Positions 9,070-17,601 of a DNA stretch of 64,000 nt are shown piece by piece. The DNA lies in contig JAJFFJ010000044.1 of NCBI GenBank assembly GCA_021776685.1, forward strand, positions 37,583-101,582, given 5' to 3'. The notes under the pieces were generated by a model, which had not been told where the DNA came from, did not search any database, and saw only the letters and a program-made list of their open reading frames with translations. Numbering within the stretch: the first letter of the stretch is position 1; each line of letters begins with the position of its first letter. The stretch is from Alphaproteobacteria bacterium. Lineage in GTDB: Bacteria; Pseudomonadota; Alphaproteobacteria; Bin65. Made by a program: the position numbers and the translations under genes.

Positions 9070-10560
9070 ATGATGATCCGTCCATTCACTGTAACAATAA
9101 CATTTGGGCTCGCGTTTCTGTTGGCTGCCTGTGCGGGCACCAACCCGAAGCCCAAGCCGCCGATCATCCCGAAGACCGCCTGGAAAAAGCCGGACAACCC
9201 GTTGGTGCCGATCCTGGAGCGCTGCGAACGCCAAGTGGAGCGCAGCCGGATCAACAAACGCGGCCTGGCCTTCGATGACTGGCTCAAAAAGGTAGGCGCG
9301 ATTGCCGGGCGCTGCGGGGTGGATCGAAAGACCCTGAAAATTGAACTGGCCAAGCTTAAGCGCGATAGGCGGGTATTGCGGCTAATGGCGGAAGACCGTG
9401 ACCCGGCGGTGGAGCAAATCGCCAGTACCGGTGGCAAGCTGGCTGCGCGGCGGCATCGGCGGCGTACTCGGCGGCGCTACATCCACCCCATGAAGCGATA
9501 TATCGAGCGCGATATGCCCTACTTCGTGCGCAAGGGGGTCGCGCAGTACAAGGCCAACGAGGCGTTGCTGAAAAAGATCGCCAGCCGGCACGAAGTCGAT
9601 CTGCACTACCTGCTGGCCATCTGGGGCGTCGAAACCGCCTATGGCGCTTCTGCCGGAAAATTCAGTGTCATCCGCTCCCTGGCAACCCTGGGCCACGGCC
9701 ATCGTCTCGACCGAAATCGGCTGTATTTTACCAAGGAGCTGGTGGCTGCACTGATTCTTGTCGACAAGGAAATTGCACCCAAGGACTGGAAGGGCTCCTA
9801 CGCCGGCGCAAGCGGCAGCCCGCAATTCATGCCCAGTGACGTGATCCGCTTTTCCGCGTCCTTCGACGGCAAAGTGCACGCCGACATCTGGACCGCGGAC
9901 AAGCCGGCGGATGCGCTGGTCTCGATCGCCTGGTTCCTGCGCGAGAAAGCAAAGTGGAACCCCAGCCACGATCGCACGATGATCGAGGTGGTGCTGCCAA
10001 CCGGGTTTGATTTTGATACCGCCAACCAGTTCAAGGACCTGCGTCCCGCGCTCGACTATGCCCGCAAGGGTCTGAAGGATGCAGGGCGAAAGGCCGTGAT
10101 CCACCGGTGGCTGGAATCCACTGTCTACCTGCCTGCCGGTTGCCGTGGACCGGCCTTTCTCGTGAACAAGAATTTCAAGGCGCTCTTGGTCTACAACGTC
10201 AGCTATCCCTACGCCCTGAAGGTATCGCTGCTGGCCGAGGCATTGCGCGGTGAAATCGACGGCAAGCCGTTCAAGCTGGTCGGTTCATGGCCGGGCCGCG
10301 ACACCACCCTGTCGCGAGGCCAGGTCGCCCGACTGCAGAAGCGGCTGAACAAGCTGGGTTATCGCGGCAGGGCCGGCTCGTCGCTCATGTCTGACGGATA
10401 TATGGGATCAAATACCCGTTTTGCCCTGCGCCGGTTCCAGAAGCGGGTGCGCGCCTGTCCCGACGGATTTGCCAACCGGCGGCTCTTCAGGCGCTTGATG
10501 AATGCCGGACCCAAGCGGCGCACCATTCGCAATCGCCGCGGCGCGCGGAAACGCAGCTAG
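9070..10560 (+). CDS. Lytic murein transglycosylase, MltB-type lipoprotein (copy 2)
   Basis: A 496-residue outer- or inner-membrane-anchored peptidoglycan lytic enzyme. Lipobox LLAAC gives the lipidated cysteine at about residue 21. An extra basic N-terminal segment of about 120 residues precedes the SLT_2 domain (about 135-410). The catalytic glutamate is E188 in GVETAYG, followed by the SVIRSLATLGHG block and GASGSPQFMPSD. A C-terminal PG_binding_1 domain lies at about 415-480. Two adjacent ATG codons (9070, 9073) are equally plausible starts. It follows copy 1 by 97 bases in the same direction and may be co-transcribed. The copies are well diverged, so this is an old duplication. Confidence 0.88.
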   Translation: MMIRPFTVTITFGLAFLLAACAGTNPKPKPPIIPKTAWKKPDNPLVPILERCERQVERSRINKRGLAFDDWLKKVGAIAGRCGVDRKTLKIELAKLKRDRRVLRLMAEDRDPAVEQIASTGGKLAARRHRRRTRRRYIHPMKRYIERDMPYFVRKGVAQYKANEALLKKIASRHEVDLHYLLAIWGVETAYGASAGKFSVIRSLATLGHGHRLDRNRLYFTKELVAALILVDKEIAPKDWKGSYAGASGSPQFMPSDVIRFSASFDGKVHADIWTADKPADALVSIAWFLREKAKWNPSHDRTMIEVVLPTGFDFDTANQFKDLRPALDYARKGLKDAGRKAVIHRWLESTVYLPAGCRGPAFLVNKNFKALLVYNVSYPYALKVSLLAEALRGEIDGKPFKLVGSWPGRDTTLSRGQVARLQKRLNKLGYRGRAGSSLMSDGYMGSNTRFALRRFQKRVRACPDGFANRRLFRRLMNAGPKRRTIRNRRGARKRS

Positions 10561-10610
10561 GCTCAAGGGCTGGGCAAACGACCGGCGCCGGGATTTAGCG
10601 CAATGCTGCT

Positions 10611-11603
10611 CTACACGCCCGGTGGCGGCAGTCGGTCCAGATGGCGCATCAGGCCTACCTGGGCTTCCAGTTTCTGCCGGCGGAAGGCGTCGACATCCAT
10701 CTCGCGATAATCGTAATAGCCCTGCCCTTCGCGCATGCCACGGCGGCCGTCCGCCATCATCTCGCCCACCTCGGGCGGCGGCCGGTGACGGTCAGATCCC
10801 AGCGCGTCTGCCAAGTAGTTGCAGGCGTACCACATGATATCGACGCCGCCCCAGTCGATGAATTCGACAACACCCATGGTGGTGTAGCGCGGACCAAAGC
10901 CGTTCATAATCGCCCTGTCGATCTCTTCCGGAGTCGCCACACCTTCGTGAACCATTCGCGCCGTCTCGGCCATGATCAGCGATTGGAGGCGCGGAATAAT
11001 GTAGCCCGGTGACGCGCTGCAACGGACCGGCACCTTGCCGACGGCCTCGAACAAATCCATCAGGCGGCGAATCACGGCTTCATCGGTCGTTGGGCTGACA
11101 CTGAGTTCGACCAGCGGAATAAGGAAGGCCGGGTTCAGGAAATGAGCGTTCAGAAATCTTTCGGGATGGCTCACCATTTCCTGAAGTTCCGTCACCAGCA
11201 TGGTCGATGTGCTGGAGGCGATCACGGCATCGGGCCGGGCAAATTCACTCAGCCGCCCGAAGACATCGACCTTCGCCTCCCGCGTCTCGGGGACGGCTTC
11301 AAGCAGGAAATCCGCCGCGGCTATCACATCCCCCGCGCCTTCCAGTGGCGCCACTTCAATAAGCGCCAGCGCCTTCTCCACCTGCGCCTCGGTCATCACA
11401 TCCAGTGATGAAAGAAACGTCATGTCGCCCTTGATTTCAGCAAGCACATCTTGCTTCAGCACGTCGAAGGCGTCGGCCGACCGTGGCTTGAAATCAACGA
11501 TGGTGACCGGATAACCGGCGTAGGCGAAGACATGCCCCATGCCGCGGCCCATACGGCCCGCGCCGATGGCGGCAATGGTGGGTTTGCCCGGTTTGTTTGG
11601 CAT
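10611..11603 (-). CDS. 3-hydroxyacyl-CoA dehydrogenase family protein
   Basis: A 330-residue cytoplasmic NAD(P)-dependent dehydrogenase of the 3-hydroxyacyl-CoA dehydrogenase fold. The N-terminal Rossmann motif IGAGRMGRGMG lies at residues 13-23, and SSTSTM (about 130) matches the catalytic serine loop. HFLNPAFLIPLVEL corresponds to the usual HFFNP segment with catalytic histidine. The C-terminal helical domain starts near 200. Family members act on 3-hydroxybutyryl-CoA, related acyl-CoAs, or small hydroxy acids such as carnitine and gulonate, so the substrate is open. Its ATG overlaps the upstream stop (TGATG at 11605-11601 on the minus strand), showing translational coupling to the octopine-type dehydrogenase gene. 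Confidence 0.88.
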   Translation of the reverse strand: MPNKPGKPTIAAIGAGRMGRGMGHVFAYAGYPVTIVDFKPRSADAFDVLKQDVLAEIKGDMTFLSSLDVMTEAQVEKALALIEVAPLEGAGDVIAAADFLLEAVPETREAKVDVFGRLSEFARPDAVIASSTSTMLVTELQEMVSHPERFLNAHFLNPAFLIPLVELSVSPTTDEAVIRRLMDLFEAVGKVPVRCSASPGYIIPRLQSLIMAETARMVHEGVATPEEIDRAIMNGFGPRYTTMGVVEFIDWGGVDIMWYACNYLADALGSDRHRPPPEVGEMMADGRRGMREGQGYYDYREMDVDAFRRQKLEAQVGLMRHLDRLPPPGV

Positions 11604-12703
11604 CAGCCTTGCCCACTATCTGGCAGCCCGGTCTCCAGCAACTCGCGCAGCCCATCCCGGGACAGATCCGCCAGCCCGAGATTTGTAAGCGTCCGCCCGG
11701 TCTGTCGGAAGTCCCGCCCGTTGATCGCGCCGCCGAGCGCCAGCAGCCCTTGTGCGACCGGCGCGTCAACCCCGGCATAGTCCGCGCAGGAACACAGGAA
11801 CGCCAAGCCGATCTCCACATCCTCGAGCATGTAGCGATGACTGGTGAGGGGGATTTTCTCCCGCCAATCGCCACTGTCAGTCAGTTTTTCGTGGCTGCTA
11901 TTGCCGTACATCCACTCATCCCGGTCATCGTCATAGTGATCCAACAAGGGAAAATGCGGCGCGCCGTAGCCGAGTGCTTCCCGGACAGCGATGCGTTCCG
12001 CATCCAGCGCATCAGTGGTGCGGCGGATGGACGGCTGTGTGCCCTCGTTGTGAATATCCCAAGCGTCGAAATGCTCCAGCGGACCGGCATTCATCAAAAT
12101 CAGCGGCGGATGGATGATCGGCCCCGCATTCATCAGCGCACCGTCGAGGGCATCGCGGATGGGCTCAACCGCAGGGAATGCCTCCTGGAGAGTCTTCATG
12201 GCTGCCTCGCTGCCGGCCGCTGGCATGAAGCCGGTGGGCAGTCGCGTGGCGCGCACACTTACCTGGATGGCCGCAGGACCGTGCTTTCGCACCAACCACG
12301 GCAAGGTTCCGGTTTCGCCGCAAAAGAATCGGGCGCCGTTCCCGGCGTCGCGGGCAGCCTGGTGCAGCAGATAACTGCCGAAGGTGCCCGGTGGCAGATA
12401 GACCACCTGGCCATCTTCCAGATGCGGCGCCAGGTGCGGAAACAGCCCCGCCTGGGCTGTCGCGGGCAAGGGAATGACCACCAGCGCAGCTCCCGTCACC
12501 GCATCTGCAAGGTCGGTCGTGGGCGCAGCCACAGCGACATCCCGGGTCCCCTGCGCGTCGGTAACCTGGATACTGCGCCCCTCCAGCACCGGGGCGAATG
12601 CAGCAGCGTCCCGCCGCCAGAATCGAACATTGTGGCCCTGTTCGGACAGGTCGGCAGCAGCGGCATAGCAGCCGTTGCCGCCGCCAAGTACGGCAATTTC
12701 CAT
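11603..12703 (-). CDS. NAD/NADP octopine/nopaline dehydrogenase family protein
   Basis: A 366-residue cytoplasmic dehydrogenase. The N-terminus has the Rossmann sequence LGGGNGCYAAAADL (residues 6-19). The C-terminal half carries the helical opine dehydrogenase domain with NAGPIIHPPLILMNAG (about 203-218), which in this family includes the catalytic histidine. Opine dehydrogenases join or split an amino acid and a 2-oxo acid, but many members of this family have no known substrate. The stop codon overlaps the start of the 3-hydroxyacyl-CoA dehydrogenase gene by one base, so the two act from one mRNA. A 9-bp inverted repeat sits just upstream at 12726-12752. Confidence 0.82.
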   Translation of the reverse strand: MEIAVLGGGNGCYAAAADLSEQGHNVRFWRRDAAAFAPVLEGRSIQVTDAQGTRDVAVAAPTTDLADAVTGAALVVIPLPATAQAGLFPHLAPHLEDGQVVYLPPGTFGSYLLHQAARDAGNGARFFCGETGTLPWLVRKHGPAAIQVSVRATRLPTGFMPAAGSEAAMKTLQEAFPAVEPIRDALDGALMNAGPIIHPPLILMNAGPLEHFDAWDIHNEGTQPSIRRTTDALDAERIAVREALGYGAPHFPLLDHYDDDRDEWMYGNSSHEKLTDSGDWREKIPLTSHRYMLEDVEIGLAFLCSCADYAGVDAPVAQGLLALGGAINGRDFRQTGRTLTNLGLADLSRDGLRELLETGLPDSGQG

Positions 12704-12725
12704 GATTCAATCCTTATGGGCAGAC

Positions 12726-12752
12726 TAGAGTCGCGTATGCTAGGCGACTCTA
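12726..12752. promoter_or_regulatory. 9-bp inverted repeat upstream of the dehydrogenase pair
   Basis: TAGAGTCGC (12726-12734) and GCGACTCTA (12744-12752) are exact reverse complements around a nine-base spacer. It lies 23 bases upstream of the minus-strand ATG at 12703, in the expected promoter or leader region. TTTT follows on the plus strand, but no plus-strand gene precedes it, so an operator or leader hairpin is more likely than a terminator. Confidence 0.5.
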
Positions 12753-12866
12753 TTTTGCAGCGGCAAAGCAGGTAAAGCAGTTTCACCTGCATCCCGCACG
12801 AATGCGCCAGAGCGTCATTCCGCCTCAGCGACAGCCCGCTCGTGGAGCCCTCGTGCAGGGTTTGTC

Positions 12867-13013
12867 ATGGTACCTCGGTGGAAGTCTGGCGCGGTGACAA
12901 TGCCCGCGTCGCTGGCGAGGCGGAAATTTGTGCCCACAACCAATATCTATCTGATCATTGGTGCGCTCTGTGTTTCCCTGGTCGTGATCGGCATCGGGAT
13001 CGCAGTCGCCTGA
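12867..13013 (+). CDS. Small single-pass membrane protein, 48 aa
   Basis: A 48-codon open frame starting ATG at 12867 and ending TGA at 13013. Residues 1-25 are basic (RWK, LARRK) and residues 26-48 form one clean membrane helix (IYLIIGALCVSLVVIGIGIA) ending directly at the stop. The basic N-terminus predicts a cytoplasmic N-terminal end. A second possible start, ATG at 12900, would leave 37 residues. It fills the only gap between two minus-strand genes. No strong ribosome binding site is visible, so expression is inferred from the protein-like composition. A similar short protein occurs at 38091-38228. Confidence 0.5.
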   Translation: MVPRWKSGAVTMPASLARRKFVPTTNIYLIIGALCVSLVVIGIGIAVA

Positions 13014-13020
13014 GCAAGCG

Positions 13021-14325
13021 CTATACGCGCTGATCGACGAAGCGGGCGGCCTTGACGGTCGTTTCGAATTCGGCCGCAAGCGTGCCGGTTTCCAGCACTT
13101 CGATTTCCGCCGTAACTTCAAACACCGCCTTGATCTGCTGGCCAAGCGCCCCGGCCACCTTGGCACCGTCCGCATCCGCTGGCACCTCGATGCCCACCCA
13201 CACATGTTCAAGCGCATCACCGGTACGCGCCTCTACCCGAAAATCATTCACTGCCGGCACACGGAAGACCAGGTCTTCCATCTCCGCATGATTGATGTTC
13301 ATGCCGCGCACCTTCCAGAAACCGGCTGTGCGATGGGCATGCTGCATTACCGGAAACACACCGAGTGGCCCTTCCAGCGAATGCTCGTTGGTGATGGTGA
13401 CGATGTCGCCCGATGACCAGCGCAGAAACGGCGTCGCATTGTTGGTGAAGAGCGGGGTGATCAGCATCAGGCCGGGGGTGCCGTCCGGTACTGGAAGCCT
13501 GGTTTCTTCGTCGACCACTTCAAACAGGAACTGGTCGGTCCAGATGTGAAAGCCTTCATGGTGGATGCTGTCGCCGCCGGGAATGCCCACTTCAGTCATG
13601 CCGAACAGGTCGTGCACTTCGGCTCCCCACATGCTCTCCAGCTTCTCGCGCTTTGCGTTCGACAACGCTTCCGCGCCGACCAGCACCTTGCGCACCCGGC
13701 TGCTGGCCAAGTCGATACCCTGGGCGACCGCCATGTTGGCCAGATGAAGGCCATAGCTGGGCATGCCCATCCACATCGTCGGTTGTTGCAGATTGATCAG
13801 TTCCAGCTGGGTCTGGGACGGCGTGTTGGCGCCACTGCCCGCCCACATTACGCCCGTCCCCATATGATAGGCGCTGCGCGCCCAGAGGTGGCCTGCAGGG
13901 TGAACACCTAAAGGAAAGGACATGTGAACCACGTCGTCCCTGCCCGCGCCTGCCAGCGCCCAGCAGCGGCACAGGTGGATGAAGGCCCACTCGATATCTT
14001 CCTGGGTGCGGGGGTAGAAGAGCGGTATTCCGGTGGCGCCGCCGGAACGCCAGAATTCTGCAACTTCTCCCGGTTCGCAGATCAGGAAATTCTTATTGAA
14101 GGCGTCGAGGCCGATCCGCCTCAGCTCTTCCTTGTCGATGATCGGCACCTTGGCCCATTCCTCGGGATCGTCGAGGCGCGTCACATCCAGATGGTCGAGC
14201 TTTCCCTGATAATAAGTGGCCCGCTTGGCCCGCTCGATGGCAATGGGTTTACGCTCGCTCTGGATCGCGGCGATGGCCTCCCGGCTGGCGGGGACCTTGA
14301 GATCGATGGGGTCGAACAGGCCCAT
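13021..14325 (-). CDS. PaaK-like phenylacetate-CoA ligase family protein
   Basis: A 434-residue cytoplasmic AMP-forming ligase of the phenylacetate-CoA ligase type, which activates an aryl carboxylic acid with ATP and CoA. The adenylate-forming P-loop equivalent RSGGATGIPLFYPRT is at about residues 92-106, DLFGMTEVGIPGG (about 240) is the A5-type motif, and the C-terminal small domain starts near 340 (RTAGFWKVRGMNINHAEMED). Length fits PaaK (about 430-440). It is 13 bases downstream of the MetE-like gene on the same strand, so both belong to a minus-strand operon. A second PaaK-like gene is at 40898. Substrate unknown. Confidence 0.85.
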   Translation of the reverse strand: MGLFDPIDLKVPASREAIAAIQSERKPIAIERAKRATYYQGKLDHLDVTRLDDPEEWAKVPIIDKEELRRIGLDAFNKNFLICEPGEVAEFWRSGGATGIPLFYPRTQEDIEWAFIHLCRCWALAGAGRDDVVHMSFPLGVHPAGHLWARSAYHMGTGVMWAGSGANTPSQTQLELINLQQPTMWMGMPSYGLHLANMAVAQGIDLASSRVRKVLVGAEALSNAKREKLESMWGAEVHDLFGMTEVGIPGGDSIHHEGFHIWTDQFLFEVVDEETRLPVPDGTPGLMLITPLFTNNATPFLRWSSGDIVTITNEHSLEGPLGVFPVMQHAHRTAGFWKVRGMNINHAEMEDLVFRVPAVNDFRVEARTGDALEHVWVGIEVPADADGAKVAGALGQQIKAVFEVTAEIEVLETGTLAAEFETTVKAARFVDQRV

Positions 14326-14338
14326 GCAACAATCCCCC

Positions 14339-15460
14339 TTAGGCCGAGCCCCACACGTCCGCGGCGACCTGGTGCATCAGGTCGATCTTCCGCCGGGTAG
14401 CGTCCGGGTCGATCACCTGACCGCTGCCACCACCGGACGAGAAACCACATTGCGGGCTGAGTGCCAGCCGCTCCACCGGCACGAATTTGGCGGCTTCTTC
14501 GATACGGCGTTTCAGCTCGTCGGCGGTTTCCAGTTCCGTGGTCTTGGTGCTGACCAGGCCAAGCACCACGGACTTGTCTGCCGGCATATGGCGCAGCGGC
14601 TCGAAGTCGCCTGCGCGCGGCGAGTCATACTCCAGGAAAAAGGCGTCGATGTTGAGGCCATTGAAGACCTGCTCGGCGATGGGCTCATAGCCTCCCTCCG
14701 CCATCCAGGCGCCCTTCAGGTTGCCGCGGCACATGTGCATGCCCACGAACATGTTGTCCGGCCGTGTGCTGATGGCGTCGTTGATCAGGCTGACATACCG
14801 GTCCGTCAATCCGTCCGGATCTTCGCCGCGGTCGCTGACGCCCTGACGCACACCGTCATCGCAATTGCAGGGCAGCGCGGTCTCGTCGAGCTGGAAATAG
14901 GTACAGCCGGCAGCCGCCAGTCCGTCGATTTCCTGCTGATAGATTGCCGCCAGGTCCGTGTAATATTCTTCGATATCGGGATAGACCTGATCATCCACTG
15001 CTCTCGGGCCCAGAAAGAAGTGCATCACGGGCGGTGAGGCGACCGTGACCTTGGGCGTCGCGGTGGTGACCTTACTCTTGATGTAATTGAAGTCGTCCAA
15101 CACGATCGGCTTGTTCCGCCGCAGCTTTTCCTTGGCGTAGGGCGAAGAAGCGACCCCCCAGTCGCCGATCTTTTCGTCCTTGAATCCGGCGACCCCTTCT
15201 TCGCGAAGGCCAAAGCCAGAGACAGCATCGATGAAGCCGGCGGACCAGCTGCGACGGCGAAACTCGCCATCGGTCACGGACTGGAGCCCGGCGCTTTCCT
15301 GAAACGCCACAACCTCCTCAATGCATGCGTCCTGAACCGTGTGGAAGTCTTCGTCGCTCATCTCGCCTTTGCGGTTGGCACGCGCAGCCTCAAGCAAACG
15401 GTCAGGGCGAATGAAGCTGCCGATATGCTCGACGCGAAATGGTGGGGTCACGATATCCAT
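14339..15460 (-). CDS. MetE C-terminal-domain-like zinc methyltransferase (copy 1)
   Basis: A 373-residue single-domain relative of the C-terminal catalytic half of cobalamin-independent methionine synthase. The zinc ligands of MetE are retained: H-x-C in GMHMCRGN (about residues 238-240), a glutamate in FFLEYDS (about 276) and a cysteine in SPQCGF (about 336). The N-terminal folate-binding half of true MetE is absent, so methyl transfer from a donor other than polyglutamyl-folate is likely. The N-terminal block FRVEHIGSFIRP and TDGEFRRRSW is shared with the gene at 33186. It sits upstream of a PaaK-like ligase, suggesting a role in substrate demethylation or related chemistry, which is inference. 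Confidence 0.8.
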   Translation of the reverse strand: MDIVTPPFRVEHIGSFIRPDRLLEAARANRKGEMSDEDFHTVQDACIEEVVAFQESAGLQSVTDGEFRRRSWSAGFIDAVSGFGLREEGVAGFKDEKIGDWGVASSPYAKEKLRRNKPIVLDDFNYIKSKVTTATPKVTVASPPVMHFFLGPRAVDDQVYPDIEEYYTDLAAIYQQEIDGLAAAGCTYFQLDETALPCNCDDGVRQGVSDRGEDPDGLTDRYVSLINDAISTRPDNMFVGMHMCRGNLKGAWMAEGGYEPIAEQVFNGLNIDAFFLEYDSPRAGDFEPLRHMPADKSVVLGLVSTKTTELETADELKRRIEEAAKFVPVERLALSPQCGFSSGGGSGQVIDPDATRRKIDLMHQVAADVWGSA

Positions 15461-15501
15461 ACTCCTTGAGACTTGGCCTGTTTCAGTTCAGTGCGAGACT
15501 G

Positions 15502-16938
15502 TCATTCCATCATGCTGGGTAACCAGAGCGCGATCCAGGGGATCAGAAGCAAGAGTGCGGTGCGAACAATGTCCGCGCCGATGAACGGTATCACGCCTTT
15601 GAAAATGGTCGTCACCGGCACTTCCGGCAGCAGGCTTTTCAGTACGAAAACGTTGAGGCCGATGGGTGGCGTGATCAGGCTGATCTCGATCACCACGACC
15701 ACGATGATACCGAACCAGATCAGGGTCGCTTCTTCATCGCCGAGGCCGAAGTCCAATACTTTGATGATCGGATAGAAGACCGGCACGGTCAGCAGCATCA
15801 TGGAGATCGATTCAAGGATACAGCCGAGCACGAGGTAGATCCCGATGATCAGCAGCAACACCGCCATAGGCGCGAACTTTTCCTCCTGGAACCAGTCGGC
15901 GAGATCCGTCGGCACCTGGCTGACATTGATAAAGTTGGCGAAGATGAGGGAGCCAATGAGGATCGTGAACAACGCCGCCGATGTGCGGCCGCTTTCCATC
16001 AGCACGCGGCCAAGAACACCCCATTCGACCCCGCCCCTCCGAAACGGTGCGCTGAAAAACCTGCCGCTTTCGGCGAGCAGCTGCCGGTTCCTGCATCCCG
16101 TGAAGAGCCACACGAAGAAGGGCCAGACGCCCAGAGGCGTCTGTGGAGTCAGCCCCCCCTTCAGCCAGCCGATGAGGAGGGCCCCGAACGCGCCGATCCC
16201 GGCAGATTCAGTCGGAGAAAAGATGCCGGCATAGATGCCGCCCATGACAATTCCGAAAAGCAGCAGCATGCCCCAGACGCCGCGCAGGGCAATCAGCCGC
16301 CCGACCCAGGGGGTCCGTTCGCCAGGAGGCCCCAGGGACGGCTTGAACCCGGTTACCACCCGAATCGCCGAGATATAGAGCACCACGCCAAGGAGGCCGG
16401 GCAGGAAACCGGCGGCGAACAGCTTGCCGATGTCCGTATCGGTCATGATGCCGTAGAACACCAGCGCCACACTTGGCGGGATCAAAATCCCAAGCGTCCC
16501 GCCCGCAGCAATCGAGCCGGCGGCAAGGCTGTCGGCGTAGCCGTAGCGGCGCATCGACGGCATCGCCACCTTGGTCATTGTCGCCGAGGTCGCCAGCGAA
16601 GAGCCGCAGACAGCGCTGAACCCGCCGCAGGCAGCGATGGTCGCCGTGGCCAGACCGCCGCGCGTGTGCCCCAGCCAGGCGTTGGACGCATCGTAAAGGT
16701 CGTTGGAGATACGCGACTGGGCGATAAAATTGCCCATCAGGATGAACAGCGGCAGCACTGCGAATTCTGCGTTTAGAATCTGCCCAAAGGCGTCCGTTCC
16801 CACGGCCGCCAATGCCGGCCCCATGTCCAGGTAGTGGATCAGGCCGACGAAACCCACCAGGCCCATCCCGAAGGCGATCGGCACCTCGAGAAAGAGCAGG
16901 ATGAACAACACGACAAAGGCAATGGCGACTTCGATCAT
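15502..16938 (-). CDS. dctM: TRAP transporter large permease, DctM type, with an internal insertion
   Basis: A 478-residue inner-membrane subunit of a tripartite ATP-independent periplasmic transporter; it forms the ion-coupled substrate channel. About 12 hydrophobic segments are visible, with family blocks PLFILMGNF (about 62), GGFSAVCGSSLATSATM (about 105), GGTLGILIPPS (about 145) and FSPTESAGIGAFGALL (about 242). Most DctM proteins are near 430 residues; this one has about 45 extra residues at roughly 262-306, rich in Trp, Phe and Arg, inside which an 8-bp perfect DNA palindrome occurs. The reading frame remains open. It follows dctQ by four bases on the minus strand. Confidence 0.88.
   Translation of the reverse strand: MIEVAIAFVVLFILLFLEVPIAFGMGLVGFVGLIHYLDMGPALAAVGTDAFGQILNAEFAVLPLFILMGNFIAQSRISNDLYDASNAWLGHTRGGLATATIAACGGFSAVCGSSLATSATMTKVAMPSMRRYGYADSLAAGSIAAGGTLGILIPPSVALVFYGIMTDTDIGKLFAAGFLPGLLGVVLYISAIRVVTGFKPSLGPPGERTPWVGRLIALRGVWGMLLLFGIVMGGIYAGIFSPTESAGIGAFGALLIGWLKGGLTPQTPLGVWPFFVWLFTGCRNRQLLAESGRFFSAPFRRGGVEWGVLGRVLMESGRTSAALFTILIGSLIFANFINVSQVPTDLADWFQEEKFAPMAVLLLIIGIYLVLGCILESISMMLLTVPVFYPIIKVLDFGLGDEEATLIWFGIIVVVVIEISLITPPIGLNVFVLKSLLPEVPVTTIFKGVIPFIGADIVRTALLLLIPWIALWLPSMME
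16020..16155. repeat. In-frame insertion with palindrome inside dctM
   Basis: The segment encoding about residues 262-306 of the DctM protein has no counterpart expected in the family. It contains CAGACGCC (16124-16131) and GGCGTCTG (16136-16143), an exact 8-bp inverted repeat with a four-base loop. The encoded peptide (TPQTPLGVW, FRRGGVEWG) looks unlike the flanking membrane helices. The boundaries are estimates. A palindromic repeat element inserted in frame is my inference; no second copy is seen in the window. Confidence 0.4.
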
Positions 16939-16941
16939 CGA

Positions 16942-17451
16942 TCAGGAACCAGCACTTGATGACAGGTCCGTCTGGCCGCCGAATTTCGGCCGCAAGTCTT
17001 TGGCGTCGATCCATGCCCGAACCACAAATACCACCGCCGTGAAACCTGCCAGCACGCTCATGCAGTAGCCAATCCAAACCTTCTTGAGACCAAGATAGAG
17101 CAGATGTTCTGCGCCCATCTTGCCGGCATGAATCCACAACTGATAGGCCAGCCCAGTCATAAGGAAGGCGAGGAGAAGTGAGATCACGGCTTTCTTGAGC
17201 CTCTGAGCACGTCCGCGAAACAGGTTCTCAAACAGGCTGATGGTGATGTGTTCCTGGCGTGCTGAAACAATCGGCAGGCCAAGATAGACCATCGCAGCGA
17301 GCCCGATCATGGTCAGCTCGGGCGCAAAGATAAGCGGACTGAAAAACAGTTCGCGGAGCATCACATCGACGAAAGTCATCACCATCATCAACGCGACAAG
17401 CAGCCCGAGAAATACCCCGGCAATCCGGTCGAAAATTATGAGAAAGCGCAT
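16942..17451 (-). CDS. dctQ: TRAP transporter small permease, DctQ type
   Basis: A 169-residue inner-membrane protein with four hydrophobic segments, the small permease that links the binding protein to DctM. The motif region FVDVMLRELFFSPLIFAPEL (about residues 28-47) and the block GLPIVSARQEHITISL fit the family. I choose ATG 17451 (MRFLIIFDRIAGVFLGLL), which begins just before the first helix. An in-frame TTG at 17493 would add 14 residues. It lies between dctP and dctM; the four-base gap to dctM indicates one transcript, while a strong hairpin separates it from dctP. Confidence 0.85.
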   Translation of the reverse strand: MRFLIIFDRIAGVFLGLLVALMMVMTFVDVMLRELFFSPLIFAPELTMIGLAAMVYLGLPIVSARQEHITISLFENLFRGRAQRLKKAVISLLLAFLMTGLAYQLWIHAGKMGAEHLLYLGLKKVWIGYCMSVLAGFTAVVFVVRAWIDAKDLRPKFGGQTDLSSSAGS

Positions 17452-17556
17452 TCGCGGACCAAGTTTTGGCGTGACCCCGAAGCCAAGCCGCAATGGCCGA
17501 TCCGGTCCGGACCTGCCAGCGGCACTGCCCGGCGAATTAGCCCGGACAAAGAAAGT

Positions 17557-17589
17557 AACAGGGCCAGCCCCATCTGGACCGGCCCTGTT
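17557..17589 (-). terminator. Strong hairpin between dctP and dctQ
   Basis: AACAGGGCC (17557-17565) and GGCCCTGTT (17581-17589) are exact reverse complements, and the stem can extend inward by about five more pairs. On the minus strand it starts 12 bases after the dctP stop and is followed by ACTTTCTTTG. It is probably a partial terminator or mRNA-stabilising stem that keeps binding protein levels above permease levels. Confidence 0.65.
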
Positions 17590-17601
17590 GCAATCCTCGG
17601 C

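Noticed and set aside
11597..12775. 392-residue plus-strand frame across the opine-type dehydrogenase
   Set aside because: The minus-strand gene has a Rossmann motif and a coupled neighbour.
16124..16143. Palindrome in dctM as a terminator
   Set aside because: It lies in the middle of an open gene with no T run; better explained as part of an inserted repeat.
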